This document shows positions 13,081-22,944 of a DNA stretch of 64,000 nucleotides, one piece after another. Positions within the stretch are counted from its first letter, which is position 1. The number at the start of each line of letters is the position of its first letter. Under the pieces are notes generated by a model. The model was given only the letters and a program-made list of their open reading frames with translations. It did no database searches and was not told the DNA's origin. The position numbers and the translations under genes were made by a program. This stretch comes from Blumeriella jaapii (taxonomy: Eukaryota; Ascomycota; Leotiomycetes; Helotiales; Drepanopezizaceae), in NCBI GenBank assembly GCA_009599575.1, contig VWND01000012.1:62001-126000 (forward strand), read 5' to 3'.

Positions 13081-13652
13081 GTAATATATTAAAAAACTTG
13101 TTTTTTAATAGATTGATTAAATTAATATAATATTGCTATATAATCTACGGTTTCGATATTCCGTGGCTCAGGCTAATATACGTACAACCATTTTCTTACT
13201 ATTTCTAATAAAAAGCCGCAAATTGTAATTGCCACAATTATAAAGCGTAAGATTAGAAGATTGAGTTTTCGCCAAGCGTTTAATCAAAAGAAATTTAATT
13301 CAAAAGGGCCGAGCGCAGCGGTCGAAGCGTACGAATTAATATTCGATTTATTATTTTTAAACAAAAAAGCGATTTTCGAGCTTTGAATTTCGTACGGTTC
13401 AGGATTGCCTAACCGTAATTTCAAACGTTTTTGAAATGTATTGCATTTTTGTAATTTAATAACTGTGCGCAAAATAAAAAAAACTATTAAGAGTCTTTTA
13501 TATAATGCAGCTGCGAATAACATTATAAAAAAGGTTTTTTAAGCCGTAATAGCGAAATATCGAAATCGATTTTGATTAAAAATTTAAAAAATGCATCGGC
13601 GAATATATAAAAACGAAACACCGAAGTTTGAATCTTTGCGTAAGTTATCAAA
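13080..13652. other. GyA copy 1 leader between 5' LTR and gag
   Basis: About 570 bp. An 80-codon minus-strand frame (13284-13523) is also kept in copy 2 (33863-34099) but matches nothing I recognise; a leader or very short upstream frame are both possible. I cannot pin down a primer-binding site. Confidence 0.45.
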
Positions 13653-13919
13653 TATAAAAGTAAATAGGAAAATCAAACTGATACGGCTATATATCGGTGG
13701 GTAAAATAGTCTAGGAAATCCCTAGAAAAAACTAAAAAAAGAAAAAAAAAAATAAGTAAAAGTATGAATTGGACTGCGTGCTTATAGTACTATCTAAAAG
13801 AATGCTTTGCTTTTATACCTGTTAAAAATAGTCAGTGGCAGAGGGTCTCGGAAAGGTCCATGCCTCGACTATAGCTAAAACTACCAACTCCTATCAATAC
13901 AAGGTATCACCGTTTTACA
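13653..13919 (-). repeat. GyA copy 1 5' LTR
   Basis: 267 bp, TATAAAAG...GTTTTACA; the partner of 2650-2916. It lies on the promoter side for minus-strand transcription. Confidence 0.9.
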
Positions 13920-14034
13920 ATAATTAAATTAAATCGATATTTAATATATATTAAACTTTTCGAATTTAAATTAAAAATCTTATATTAAACCACGTTTATT
14001 TGATATTACACTGAATAATATTTTCGCTAATATT

Positions 14035-14700
14035 ACTTCGCTGCCATCACTTCGTTGCTATTATTTCGCTGCTATCATTTCGCTGCCATTATTTCGCTGT
14101 TACCATTTCGTCGCTATTATTATTATTACTATTACTATTACTACTATTATTATTTACTATCATCTCGCTGCTATCATTTCGCTGCCATTATCGCGCTGCT
14201 ATTATCTCGCTGCCATTATTACCACTATTTCGCTGCCACCATCTCGCTGCTACCACCTCGTCGCCATTATCTCGTCGCTATTATTATTATTATTATTACC
14301 ATTATTACTATTATTATTATTACCATTACTATTACCACCATTATCACTATTACTACTACTATCTCGCTGCTATTATTTCGCTGCTATTATTTCGCTGCTA
14401 CCACTTCGCTGCCATCATTTCGCTGCCATTATTTCGCTGCTATTATTATTACCACCATTATTTCGCTGCCATCACCACTACTATTACCATTATTATTATT
14501 ACCATTATTATTACCACTATTATTATTATTACTATTATTACCACCACTACCATTATTACTATTATTACTATTATTACTATTATTACTACTATTATTATTA
14601 TTACCATTATTACTATTACTATTATTATCATTACTATTATTATTACTACTATTATTATCTCGTTGCCACCATTTCGCTGCCACCATTTCGCTGCTATTAT
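14035..14700 (+). repeat. TAP2 pyrimidine microsatellite arm
   Basis: Interspersed TTCGCTGCYAYYA / TCTCGTCGCTA units and long (AYY)n runs. The triplets are ACC, ACT and ATT with few ATC. Long open frames here translate to low-complexity Leu/Tyr/Ile or Asn/Ser polypeptides and are artefacts. Confidence 0.92.
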
Positions 14701-14714
14701 TTCGCTGTTACTAT

Positions 14715-14805
14715 TGTAATTATTCAGTTTATTCGGCTGTTCGGCTATTCGGCTGTTCGGCTGTTCGGCTTTTCGTTATTTTTTTAGCAAAATAGTATTA
14801 GCGAA
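14715..14805 (+). repeat. TAP2 centre: CGGCTGTT array and strand-switch point
   Basis: Four to five tandem copies of the 8-mer CGGCTGTT (variant CGGCTATT), then CGGCTTTTCG, a T run and TAGCAAAATAGTATTAGCG. Left of this point the top strand is pyrimidine-type (AYY, TTCGCTGC); right of it the top strand is the complement (RRT, GCAGCGAA). The same centre occurs in all five copies. Confidence 0.9.
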
Positions 14806-15890
14806 ATAATAATAATAATAATAATAGTAATAGTAATAATGGTGGTGATAGTGGTAATAATAGTAATAGTGATAGTGGTGGTAATAGTGGTAATAATGGT
14901 AATGGTGATAATGGTGGTAGTAGTAATAGTGGTGGTAGTGTGGTGGTAGTGGTGGTAGTAGTAATAATGGTGGTAGTGGTGGTAGTGGTGGTAATAGTGG
15001 TAATAGTGGTAGTGGTGGTAATAATAGTAGTGGTGGTAGTGGTGGTGGTAGTAGTAGTAATGGTGGTAATAGTGGTAGTAGTAATAATGGTGGTAGTAGT
15101 AATAGTAATAGTGGCAGCGAAATGGTGGCAGCGAGGTGGTAGCAGCGAGATAATAGTAGTAATAATAGTGATGGTGGTAATGGTGGTAATAATAATGATA
15201 ATAGTGGCGACGAGGTGGTGGCAGCGAGATGGTGGCAGCGAGATGGTGGCAGCGAGATGGTGGCAGCGAAGTGGTGGCAGCGAAATGATGGTGGTAATGG
15301 TGATAATAGTGGTAGTGGTGGTAATAATGGTAGTGGTGGTAATAGTAGTAGTAGTGATGGCGACGAGATGGTGGCAGCGAAATGGTGGTGGTAGTGGTGA
15401 TAATAGTGGTAATAGTGGTAGTGGTGGTAATAATGGTAGTAGTGGTAGTAGTAGTAGTGGTAGTAATAATGATAATGGTGGTAATAGTAGTAGTAGTAAT
15501 AGTGGTAGTAATGGTAGTAATAGTAGTAGTGGTGATGGTGGTAGTAATGGTGATAATAATGGTGGTGGTGGTAATAGTGGTAATAATGGTAATAGTAATA
15601 GTAGTAATAGCGACGAAATGGTGGCAGCGAAGTGATGGCAACGAGGTGGTAGCAGCGAGGTGGTGGTGGTAATGGTAATAATGGTAATAATAATAGTGGT
15701 AATAGTGATAGTGGTGGTAATAGTAATAGTAGTGATAGCGACGAAGTGGTGGCGACGAGGTGGTGGTAATGTTAGTAATAGTGTTGGTTGTAATGTTGGT
15801 AATAGCGACAGCGAAGTGGTGGCGACGAGGTGATGGCGACGAGGTGATGGTGGTGTTGGTAATGATGGTGTTAGTAATGGTGTTAATAAA
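14806..15890 (+). repeat. TAP2 purine microsatellite arm
   Basis: Mirror image of the left arm: (RRT)n triplets, mostly GGT, AGT and AAT, with 14-nt GCAGCGARRTGGTG units. Frames across it give runs of Val/Ile or Gly/Ser/Asn only because of the 3-bp period. Confidence 0.92.
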
Positions 15891-16119
15891 AGCGTTGATA
15901 AAAAGTAATAATTAATTCGTATAAGATTTGTATTTTTCTCGAAGCTTTGAATTATTATATAATCTATTGTATTTATTAATTTTTAGTAATTTTAAGATTA
16001 ATTTTCATTTAATCGCGTATTAACTCTGATTATATTCGGAGTTAATTTTACGCCAAGTGTTAACTCGGATTTGACTCGGTGTTGAATCGGTTGTAATCCC
16101 ACCCATAAGCGCCCCTAAG
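15891..16119 (+). other. TAP2 right spacer and right terminus
   Basis: AT-rich spacer with TTCGTATAAGATTTG near 15915, then palindromic units based on CGGAGTTAA/TTAACTCGG, ending in TGTAATCCCACCCATAAG and GCGCCCCTAAG. Seen in reverse, this end (GGGTGGGATTACAACCGATT) mirrors the left end (GGGTCGGATCACAACCGATT). Confidence 0.85.
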
Positions 16120-16121
16120 TA

Positions 16122-16603
16122 TTATCTCGTCGCTACTATTATTATTATTACTATTTCGCTGCCACTATTTTGCTGCTACCATTTCGCTGCTACCATTTCG
16201 CTGCTACCATTTCGCTGCTACCATTTCGCTGCCACTATTTCGTTGTTACTATTATTATCATTATTATTACTATCACTACCACTATTATTATTATTATTAC
16301 TTTCCTGCCACTATTATGATTATTCAGCTTATTCGACTATTCGGCTATTCGGCTGTTCGGCTGTTCGGCTTTTCGTTGTTTTTTCTAGCAAAATAATATT
16401 AGCGAAATAATAATAATAACAGCGAAGTAATAATAATAATAATAATAATAATAGTGGTGGTAATAGTAATAATAATAATAATAATAATGGTAATGGCGGC
16501 GAAATAATAGCGACGAAATAATAGCAGCGAAATGATGGCAGCGAAATGATGGCAGCGAAATAATAATAATAATAGTAGTAGCGACGAAATAATAGTAGTA
16601 ATA

Positions 16604-16634
<31 letters not shown>

Positions 16635-17394
16635 TAGTAGTAATAGTAATAATAGCGACGAAATGGTGGCAGCAAAATAATAGCAGCGAAATGGTGGCAG
16701 CGAAATAATAGTAGTAATAATAATAATAGCGACGAAATAATAATAATAATAATAATGGTAATAATAATAATAATAATAATAGCGACGAAATAATAGCAGC
16801 GAGATAGTGGCAGCGAAATAATAGCAGCGAAATAATAGCAGCGAAATAGTAGCAGCGAAATGATAGCAGCGAAATAATAGCAGCGAAATGGTGGTAATAA
16901 TAATAGTAATAATAATGGTAGCGACGAAATGGTAGCAGCGAAATAATGGCAGCGAAATAGTAATAATAATAATAATGGTGGTAATAGTAGCGACGAAATG
17001 GTGGCAGCGAGATGGTAGCAACGAGATGGTGGCAGCAAAATGGTGGTAATAATAATAATAGCGACGAAATAATGGTAGTAATAATAGTAGTAATAATAAT
17101 AACGACGAAATAGTAGCAGCGAAATGGTGTTAGCAGCGAAATAGTATTAATAAAAGCGTAAATAAAAGGTAATAATAAAATAATAACAAATTCGTATAAG
17201 ATTTGGATTTTTTTCGAAGCTTTAAATTATTACACAACCTATTTTATTTATTAATTTTTAATAATACTAAAATTAATTTTCATTTAATCGCGTATTAATT
17301 CTGATTATACTCGGAGTTAATTTTACGCCCAGTGTTAACTCGGATTTGATTCGGTGTTAAATCGGTTGTAATCCCACCTATAGGCGCCTCTAAG
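16122..17394 (+). repeat. TAP1 remainder: short pyrimidine arm, centre, purine arm, right end
   Basis: Resumption of TAP1 after TAP2. Pyrimidine units run to about 16320, the CGGCTGTT centre is at 16335-16375, GCAGCGAAATGG/(AAT)n units run from 16395 to 17150, the spacer with TTCGTATAAGATTTG lies near 17190, and the right terminus ends at 17394. The arms here are more decayed (mostly AAT/ATT) than in TAP3. Confidence 0.87.
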
Positions 17395-17396
17395 TA

Positions 17397-17850
17397 TGCA
17401 AAAAGGTGAACTGCTGGTTAACAAAACACTTTTTCAGAAAAACGCAAAAAAGCATACGACGAATATAGCGCTAATAAAGCTTATTTTACTGGAGCTCCTT
17501 CGACTGTACAATAATACATAAGCTTTTTTGCGTAATACGAAAGCGTTGAAAGATTGAAAAACGCTTTTTTCCCTCCTTCTGATTAATATAACATATAAAA
17601 CGTCGAAAACGGCTATTACGATAGAAATAAGTATTAAAACGATAATTTTTTTATTTAATTTTTTTATACAAAAGCTGGCAAAATAATAAAAGTCGAAGTT
17701 TTGACTATTTTACAAAAGCGATCTGCCTACCACGCTTTTATAAAACTTGATCTTATAAACCTTTCTATTTAAAAGGACGATAAACCCCTATTAGAAACGT
17801 ATATTTCAGGCTCGAGATATTTTTTATATAAGTTCCAAGAATTCCTTCCA
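17397..17850 (+). pseudogene. CopA gag C-terminus and linker, continued after TAP1
   Basis: The first codons complete the zinc knuckle broken at 1316: joined across the TA, one frame shows the C-x2-C...C-W-x2-K-H pattern typical of this copia family. The following text (to about 17500) is basic. From 17500 to 17850 the frame is broken, ending in a region that leads into the protease. Confidence 0.7.
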
Positions 17851-18200
17851 GATTCAAATGCAGCTGGCAAATTTTCAGATAGTATATTTCAGTTCAAAGC
17901 TTTTAAAAGATTGCTATCCCAGTTTGCTTTTGATTTTTTTTCGAAGGAAAATACGATTAGCTTTGGAATAACTTTTGCAAATATTCAAAAAACAGTTTTT
18001 ATTGCAATATTTATTGGCAAAATCAAGTTTTATATTATTAATATTGATACTTTTTTTTTATTTTATTTAAAAAATATAAATGCTTTTTATATTTATTTCG
18101 ATAATTTGCATAATATGCTTATATAAAAAAACGGCTCTGGCGTACCAGTAGTTCGGAAATAAAAATATTTATTTATGCTGCTTAATATCTAAAAAACCCT
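17851..18200 (+). pseudogene. CopA protease region
   Basis: Follows the protease part of the fungal copia family: an FQFKAFKRL-like segment (17888), a SFGITFANIQ-like core (17960), IIINIDTFFL (18030), FDNLHNMLI (18097-18123; family FDNLxNxLI) and VPVVRK (18150). One frame stays open from 17911 to 18126. The active-site Asp-Thr/Ser-Gly is not clearly recoverable near the start. It would cleave the gag-pol polyprotein. Confidence 0.7.
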
Positions 18201-19320
18201 ATTTTGCTATTTTACAAAACTGAAATTACGCCAGATTTATAAACGTTAGAAATATTCTTTTGTACAGCGCTTTGCGGCTACCCTGGAATAAGCAGGACAG
18301 AAGTTCGAAACTGTTATTCTGGAAAAAATTGCAAAATACTATTTTTAGTGCTAATTATACGAGCAAGCTTTTCGCCGATTTAAGATTTTATTAAAAAACG
18401 ATTATAAATTCAATTATTCGGTAATTATGAATATTATATATATTAACGGCGACCTAGTTTTTTATATCGTGAATTTAGCCATTATTTACAGCTTTGGTGG
18501 TTTTTTGAAAAATATAATTGCAAAACACGTATAAAATATATTTCGGCTGCATTAGATCGATTTTTACTTAAATCCACCCGACGTAATTATCGTTGATTCA
18601 GAAACCAATTTAATCTTTTAAAAATTTCGTTAATAAGCACGCTTTATAAAATATAATATTAAAATCGTTTTAATCGAAGCTTATAATAGTATTAGCAAAA
18701 TGGAACGTTACCACGGCTTTTTTAAACGAATTTATAATATTCTGAAAAAGCAATTGAAAAATAAAAGCTTCGATAAGCATATAATCTTAAAGATGGCTTT
18801 TAAAGCTATAAACGATATTGCAAATCCAGGCGGTATTATATCCATTTTGCTGGTATACGGTGTATACCTTCGTATATTAGAAACAGACGCTTTTTCTGCT
18901 TTTGTAACGAAAAAACGTGATGCATTACGCCTTGCAACCTAAGAAATTCGGCGAATTTAGGCCGAACGCAAAGTTTCGAAAGCTTTACGCACTAAGAACG
19001 GCCCGAATATTTTAAAAACACTTAATTTTTCCCTGCAATCAGACGTACGCGTATACAGAAAAAAAAGAGGTTGGTCAGGCCCTTACAAGCTTATTTCAAA
19101 AAATAGCAATATCTGCAAAGTTCAAATTAACGATAAAGCTTCAGATTTCCGAATTACGTCAGTTAAGCCTTATTATAGCGAATTAAACGATGAAACCCCT
19201 TCTGAACCAGTTGTTAAAAAGAAAAAGGTTGCACCACCAGCTGCGACTATTGCACCAGCTGCAATTGTACAGCCTGTTGCAAAACTGATTCAACCATTAA
19301 TTTAACCTTTAGAAATTATA
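18201..19320 (+). pseudogene. CopA integrase
   Basis: Retroviral-type DDE integrase that would insert the cDNA. A zinc-binding H/C region is expected at 18210-18360 but is degraded. Catalytic core: the first Asp is replaced (VIMNIIYI near 18425; family has VD), the second Asp remains in VIIVDSETN near 18590, and the Glu remains in SISKMERYHG near 18690-18720. The stretch 18700-18942 is open (ERYHGFFKRIYNI...INDIANPGGI), matching the family VERYHxxLRR...NDTAGPDGL pattern. The C-terminal part (LRTKNGP 19000, SDVRVYRKKRGWSGPYKL near 19045-19090, VKPYY near 19170) is also clear. Confidence 0.85.
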
Positions 19321-19560
19321 CAAGTTCGCTAAAATATCAAAATACGCGTTTTTCTTCCCGAAAAATTAAAAAGCAATAGCAACAGCAGCAGTTATTTATA
19401 ACTAACGAGTTTTACGAAATTAAAAAAAAAAAAATAAGAAAGAATAATATTAATATATTATTTTTTATAAAAACTATTAAAACCAACTTTTTCGACGACT
19501 GTATTGCAAGTTATTTTATATATAAGAAAAAGGCAGACGCTGAATGCTTAGTCAAGCTAC
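19321..19560 (+). other. CopA linker between integrase and reverse transcriptase
   Basis: Low-similarity linker with an A-rich run at 19420-19440 and a Ser/Gln-poor broken frame; no domain recognised. Confidence 0.5.
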
Positions 19561-20300
19561 GCTAAAAAAGTGTTATTACAATCTTCGGCGACCTTTTTGA
19601 AGTTTCTAAAAAAATGGAAATAAAAGGCTTGATCGAGAAAAGCGTTTTTAAAGTTGTATAATACAACCCCACTTTCTACCACGGCCGAATTTTTAATTTA
19701 CGAATTATAAATAAAATCAAGGGCAAAAATACAATTATATTATTCGAGAAATCTAAACTGATAATTTAAGCTTACAACGACGATAGAAAGTACGATATTT
19801 TTATCCAATTATCTATTATTCAGCGAAACAGCCAAAGATTGATTATAGCTTTCGCTCTAATCCTCGAATATATTTGCAACGTTATACTGTATTTGAAAAA
19901 TATTATTCAAGCTTATATAAGCGCTAATAGATTTTTAGAAAAACAGATTCTAGCGCACCTTTCTAAAAAGCTACGATTTAGCTATCCAAAAGGTTCGATT
20001 CTGCTAATCCATAAGCTTTTGTACGGTATAGCAGAGGCAGGCACGTATTAGTGGAATATATATTACAAGCATTATAAGAATAAGCTTTATATAACTACGT
20101 TAATATACGACCCCTGCTTGCTTATTTTTATCATTTTTACTTTCGCAATTATAAAAATGCAAACAAACGACACGTTGCAGCTAGCAAACGACGCTTTTTC
20201 GGCTTTAGAAAAGGCCGAATTGCAAACAGCAGATTTCAATGCAAAGTCTAAAAATACACTAAATAAAAGCAACGTTTTTAACTTTTAACGAAAAAGCCTT
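19561..20300 (+). pseudogene. CopA reverse transcriptase
   Basis: Ty1/copia reverse transcriptase. Recognisable in order: EIKGLIEKSVFKV near 19620, FNLRIINKIKGK near 19690, a FEKSKLII-like segment near 19745, QRNSQRLIIAFA near 19822-19855, the YLKNIIQAYISANRFL block near 19890-19935 (family LRDITQAYxQS), LLYGIAEAGTY at 20017-20051 followed by a TAG where the family has Trp, and YDPCLLI near 20105. The catalytic QTDDT box reads QTNDT near 20160, so the first Asp codon is now Asn. All of these are G-to-A changes, as RIP would give. Confidence 0.85.
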
Positions 20301-21118
20301 ATATAAATCAAATAGCTCTATTTTTCTTAAACAAAAAAACCAAGCAAAAAAACTCGAGCTAATTAAAAACGATGGAAGCAATTATTTCGCCCAGCGCGCT
20401 CGAAAAGCTTATATTATTAGTTTATATCAATCCGAGGCTATTTTTAACCTTTTAGTAGCTGTATAAATACAAATGGAAAATCTTGTCCAGTCAAATATCG
20501 ATATAATTAATAAGCGAATTCGATAAATAATAAATAATCAAGATCGAGGATTTTTATTTATACAAATCGATTTTGCTATTGCAAAGCTATTTGTATTTGT
20601 TAATAGCTTATTTGCTAACAACAAAAATTGCAGTTCGCAAATTGGCTACGAGGTTTTTTTAGCTAATAAAATTCAGTTTGACAATTTATTTAAAATAAAA
20701 AGGAATCTTATTACAACAAGCTTAACCAAATGCCAGAGAATTACACGAAGCGTACTAGCTTTTAAAAATATACGAAATAGTTTCTGAAATAAATATCGCT
20801 ATTTGCATCGCTATAATTCTACGTATAATTATTTAAAAGCTTAATTTTTCCGATATTCCAGTAGTAATCTGCACTGATTTATACTTTTTGTATAAGTGTT
20901 TGGTTAAATTAGAAATAACAAAAAAGAAACACTTTATAATTAATATTATGGCTCTCCGCCAAAGCTATAAAAAAAAAATTATTAAAGGTTAGATAAATTA
21001 ACGGAAAGACAATCCGGCGGATGCTATAACGAAGGCAAATCCTAATAAGGCTTTTACTACTTTTATTAACAAAAACGAAATTGACGTAAGAATAAAAGGT
21101 TGGGTAGAAAGACAGTAA
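20301..21118 (+). pseudogene. CopA RNase H and C-terminus
   Basis: End of CopA pol. The last 40 codons are well kept: DNPADAITKANPNKAF at about 21010-21055, then NEIDVRIKGWVER and a stop at 21116-21118, the usual end of this fungal copia family (NPADxxTK...GWVER). Upstream the RNase H is broken by several stops. Confidence 0.8.
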
Positions 21119-21404
21119 AAAAGAAACGATTGATTACATGTACAATTAAAAAGAGTCTAGCTAACTACTTAGGGGCGCCTTTGGGTGGGATTACAACCGA
21201 TTTAACACCGAGTCAAATCCGAGTTAACACTTAATAAAAAATTAACTCCGAGTATAATCAAAGTTAATACGCGATTAAATGAAAATTAATTTTAGTGTTA
21301 TTAAAGATTAATAGATACGATAGGTTGTGTAATAATTTAAAGCTTCGAGAAAAATACAAATCTTATACGAATTTGTTATTACCTTTTATCAACGCTTTTA
21401 TTAA

Positions 21405-22080
21405 CACTACTTCGCTGCCACCACCTCGTCGCCACTACCATCACTACCACTACCCACCACTACCATTATTTATCACCACCACCACCACCACCACTACTAC
21501 TACTACTACCACCACTTCGCTGCCACCAACCTCGCTGCCCCACCACCTCGCTGCCACCACCTCGTCGCCACCACTACTACCACTATTACCACCATTACCA
21601 TCACTACCACCACTACCACCACTACCTACCACCACCATCATCACTACCATTACTACCACCACTACCACCACCACCACCACACTACTACTACTACTACCAC
21701 CACTTCGCTGCCACCACCTCGCTGCCACCATCTTGTCGCCACCACCACCACCACCACTACCACCACTACCACCACTACCATTACTACCACCACTACCACC
21801 ACTACCACTACTATCACCACCACTACCACTATTACCACTACTACCATCATTCTGCTGCCATCACCTCGCTGCCACCACCTCGCTGCCACCACCTCGTCGC
21901 CACTACCACCATCATTACTATCACCACCACCACTACCACTATTACTATTATTATCACTATTACCATTATTATTATTATTATTATTACTATCACTATTACT
22001 ACTATCATTTTGCTGCCACCACCTCGTTGCCACCATTTCGCTGCCATCATCTCGTCGCTACCATCATCACAACCACCATT
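21405..22080 (-). repeat. TAP3 pyrimidine-strand microsatellite arm
   Basis: (ACC)n-rich triplets with CACCTCGCTGCCAC units. Much less ACC-to-ATT conversion than in TAP4 or TAP5. Confidence 0.92.
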
Positions 22081-22184
22081 ACCACTATTATTATCACTAT
22101 TTGTATTTTCAAAAAAATATAAAAGTTTATTACATTTATTTTTTCGCTGCTATTACTTCGCTGCTATTATTATTATTTCGCTAA

Positions 22185-22265
22185 TACTATTTTGCTAGAA
22201 AAAATAACGAAAAGCCGAACAGCCGAACAGCCGAATAGCCGAACAGCCGAATAAGCTGAATAGTT
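22185..22265 (-). repeat. TAP3 centre, AACAGCCG array
   Basis: Reverse complement of the CGGCTGTT centre: GAACAGCCGAACAGCCGAAT-type text flanked by CGCTAATACTATTTTGCTA on the left. Confidence 0.9.
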
Positions 22266-22850
22266 ACAATGGTGGCAGGGAGGTGGTGGTGATAATAGTG
22301 GTGGTGGTGATGGTAATGGTGGTAGTGGTGGTGGTGATGGTGGTGGTGATAATGGTGATAGTGGTGGTGGTGGTGGTGGTGGTGGCGACGAGGTCGTGGC
22401 AGCAGAATGATGGTAGTAGTGGTAATAGTGGTGGTGGTGGTGATAGTGGTGGTAGTGGTGGTAGTGGTGGTAGTGGTGATAGTAATGGTAGTGGTGGTAG
22501 TGGTGGTGGTGGTGGTGGCGACAAGATGGTGGCAGCGAGGTGGTGGCAGCGAGATAATGGTGATGATAATAATGGTGGTGGTGATAGTGGTAATGGTGGT
22601 GATAATAGTAGTGGTGGTAGTGGTGGTAGTGGTAATAGTGGTGGTAATAGTAGTGAAAGTGGTGGCGACGAGGTGGTGGCAGCGAGGTGGTGGCAGCGAG
22701 GTGGTGGCGACGAGGTGGTGGCAGCGAGGTGGTGGCAGCGAGGTGGTGGCAGCGAGGTGGTGGCGACGAGGTGGTGGCAGCGAGGTGGTGGCAGCGAGGT
22801 GGTGGCAGCGAGGTGGTGGCAGCGAGGTGATGGCAGCGAAAATATTATTT
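22266..22850 (-). repeat. TAP3 purine-strand microsatellite arm with tandem 14-mer
   Basis: (GGT/AGT/AAT)n, then a nearly perfect tandem array of the 14-mer GCAGCGAGGTGGTG, with the variant GCGACGAGGTGGTG, from 22665 to 22835. Translating any frame gives a 14-residue repeat, which is an artefact of the 14-nt period. Confidence 0.93.
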
Positions 22851-22944
22851 AGTGTAGTATTAAATAAATGTAGTTTAATATAAGATTTTTAATTTGAATT
22901 CGAAAGGTTTGGTATATATTAAATATCGATTTAATTTAGTTGTA

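Larger units (their letters stand above)
2650..13919 (-). mobile_element. GyA copy 1: complete 11.27-kb Ty3/gypsy-type LTR retrotransposon
   Basis: Bounded by two 267-bp LTRs (2650-2916 and 13653-13919), coding on the minus strand. It is inserted in TAP2: ATAA stands on both sides (2646-2649 and 13920-13923; a 5-bp ATAAT reading is also possible because of one ambiguous base). Deleting it restores the TAP spacer text found uninterrupted in TAP5. In coding order it has gag (about 13080-10830), protease, reverse transcriptase, RNase H and integrase (to about 6780), an AT-rich gap, then an extra frame of about 1,000 codons (6200-3000) before the 3' LTR. All frames are broken by RIP-type stops. 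Confidence 0.92.
2188..16119 (+). mobile_element. TAP2, inner TA-flanked palindromic element (split by GyA copy 1)
   Basis: Second TAP copy, inserted in the microsatellite arm of TAP1. TA lies at 2186-2187 and again at 16120-16121; deleting the element restores an uninterrupted (ATT)n/TCTCGTCGCTA array. Its own sequence is 2188-2649 plus about 13924-16119, roughly 2.66 kb; the remainder is GyA copy 1. Order of parts: palindrome array 2188-2635, AT spacer, pyrimidine arm 14035-14700, central array 14725-14775, purine arm 14800-15880, right spacer 15890-16080, right end GGCGCC-like at 16108-16119. No coding sequence. Confidence 0.87.
1317..17394 (+). mobile_element. TAP1, outer TA-flanked palindromic element (split by nested inserts)
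   Basis: Non-coding element whose own sequence is 1317-2187 plus 16122-17394, about 2.14 kb. The left end is CCGTACGGCTTATC..., the right end ...GCGCCTCTAAG. TA precedes it (1315-1316) and follows it (17395-17396). Removing it joins the two halves of the CopA zinc knuckle in one frame, so the whole 16 kb was added at a TA dinucleotide. It contains the left palindrome array, a pyrimidine microsatellite arm interrupted at 2187 by TAP2, the central CGGCTGTT array near 16335-16375, the purine arm 16395-17150 and the right spacer. No transposase or other reading frame is visible, so it looks non-autonomous. Class is undetermined; TA duplication would suit Tc1/mariner/pogo-type transposition. Confidence 0.85.

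Noticed and set aside
13284..13523. A conserved small host gene near the GyA 5' LTR
   Set aside because: It lies within the element leader in two copies and resembles no protein I know; kept only as a note on the leader.
14055..15672. Long open frames encoding poly-Leu/Tyr/Ile, poly-Val or Gly/Ser/Asn-rich proteins (also at 16329-17038, 21295-22883, 36256-36891, 37438-37701 and 44406-46281)
   Set aside because: They occur on both strands and in several frames at once and follow from 3-bp and 14-bp repeats without stop codons; not genes.
1317..17394. TAP elements as Helitrons, Harbinger elements or Starship cargo
   Set aside because: TA is duplicated, unlike Helitrons; the flanking triplets differ between sides, so a 3-bp TWA duplication fails; no tyrosine recombinase or other gene is present.
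22665..22840. Minisatellite coding for a 14-residue repeat protein
   Set aside because: A 14-nt period automatically yields a 14-residue repeat in every frame; no start context, no conserved frame.
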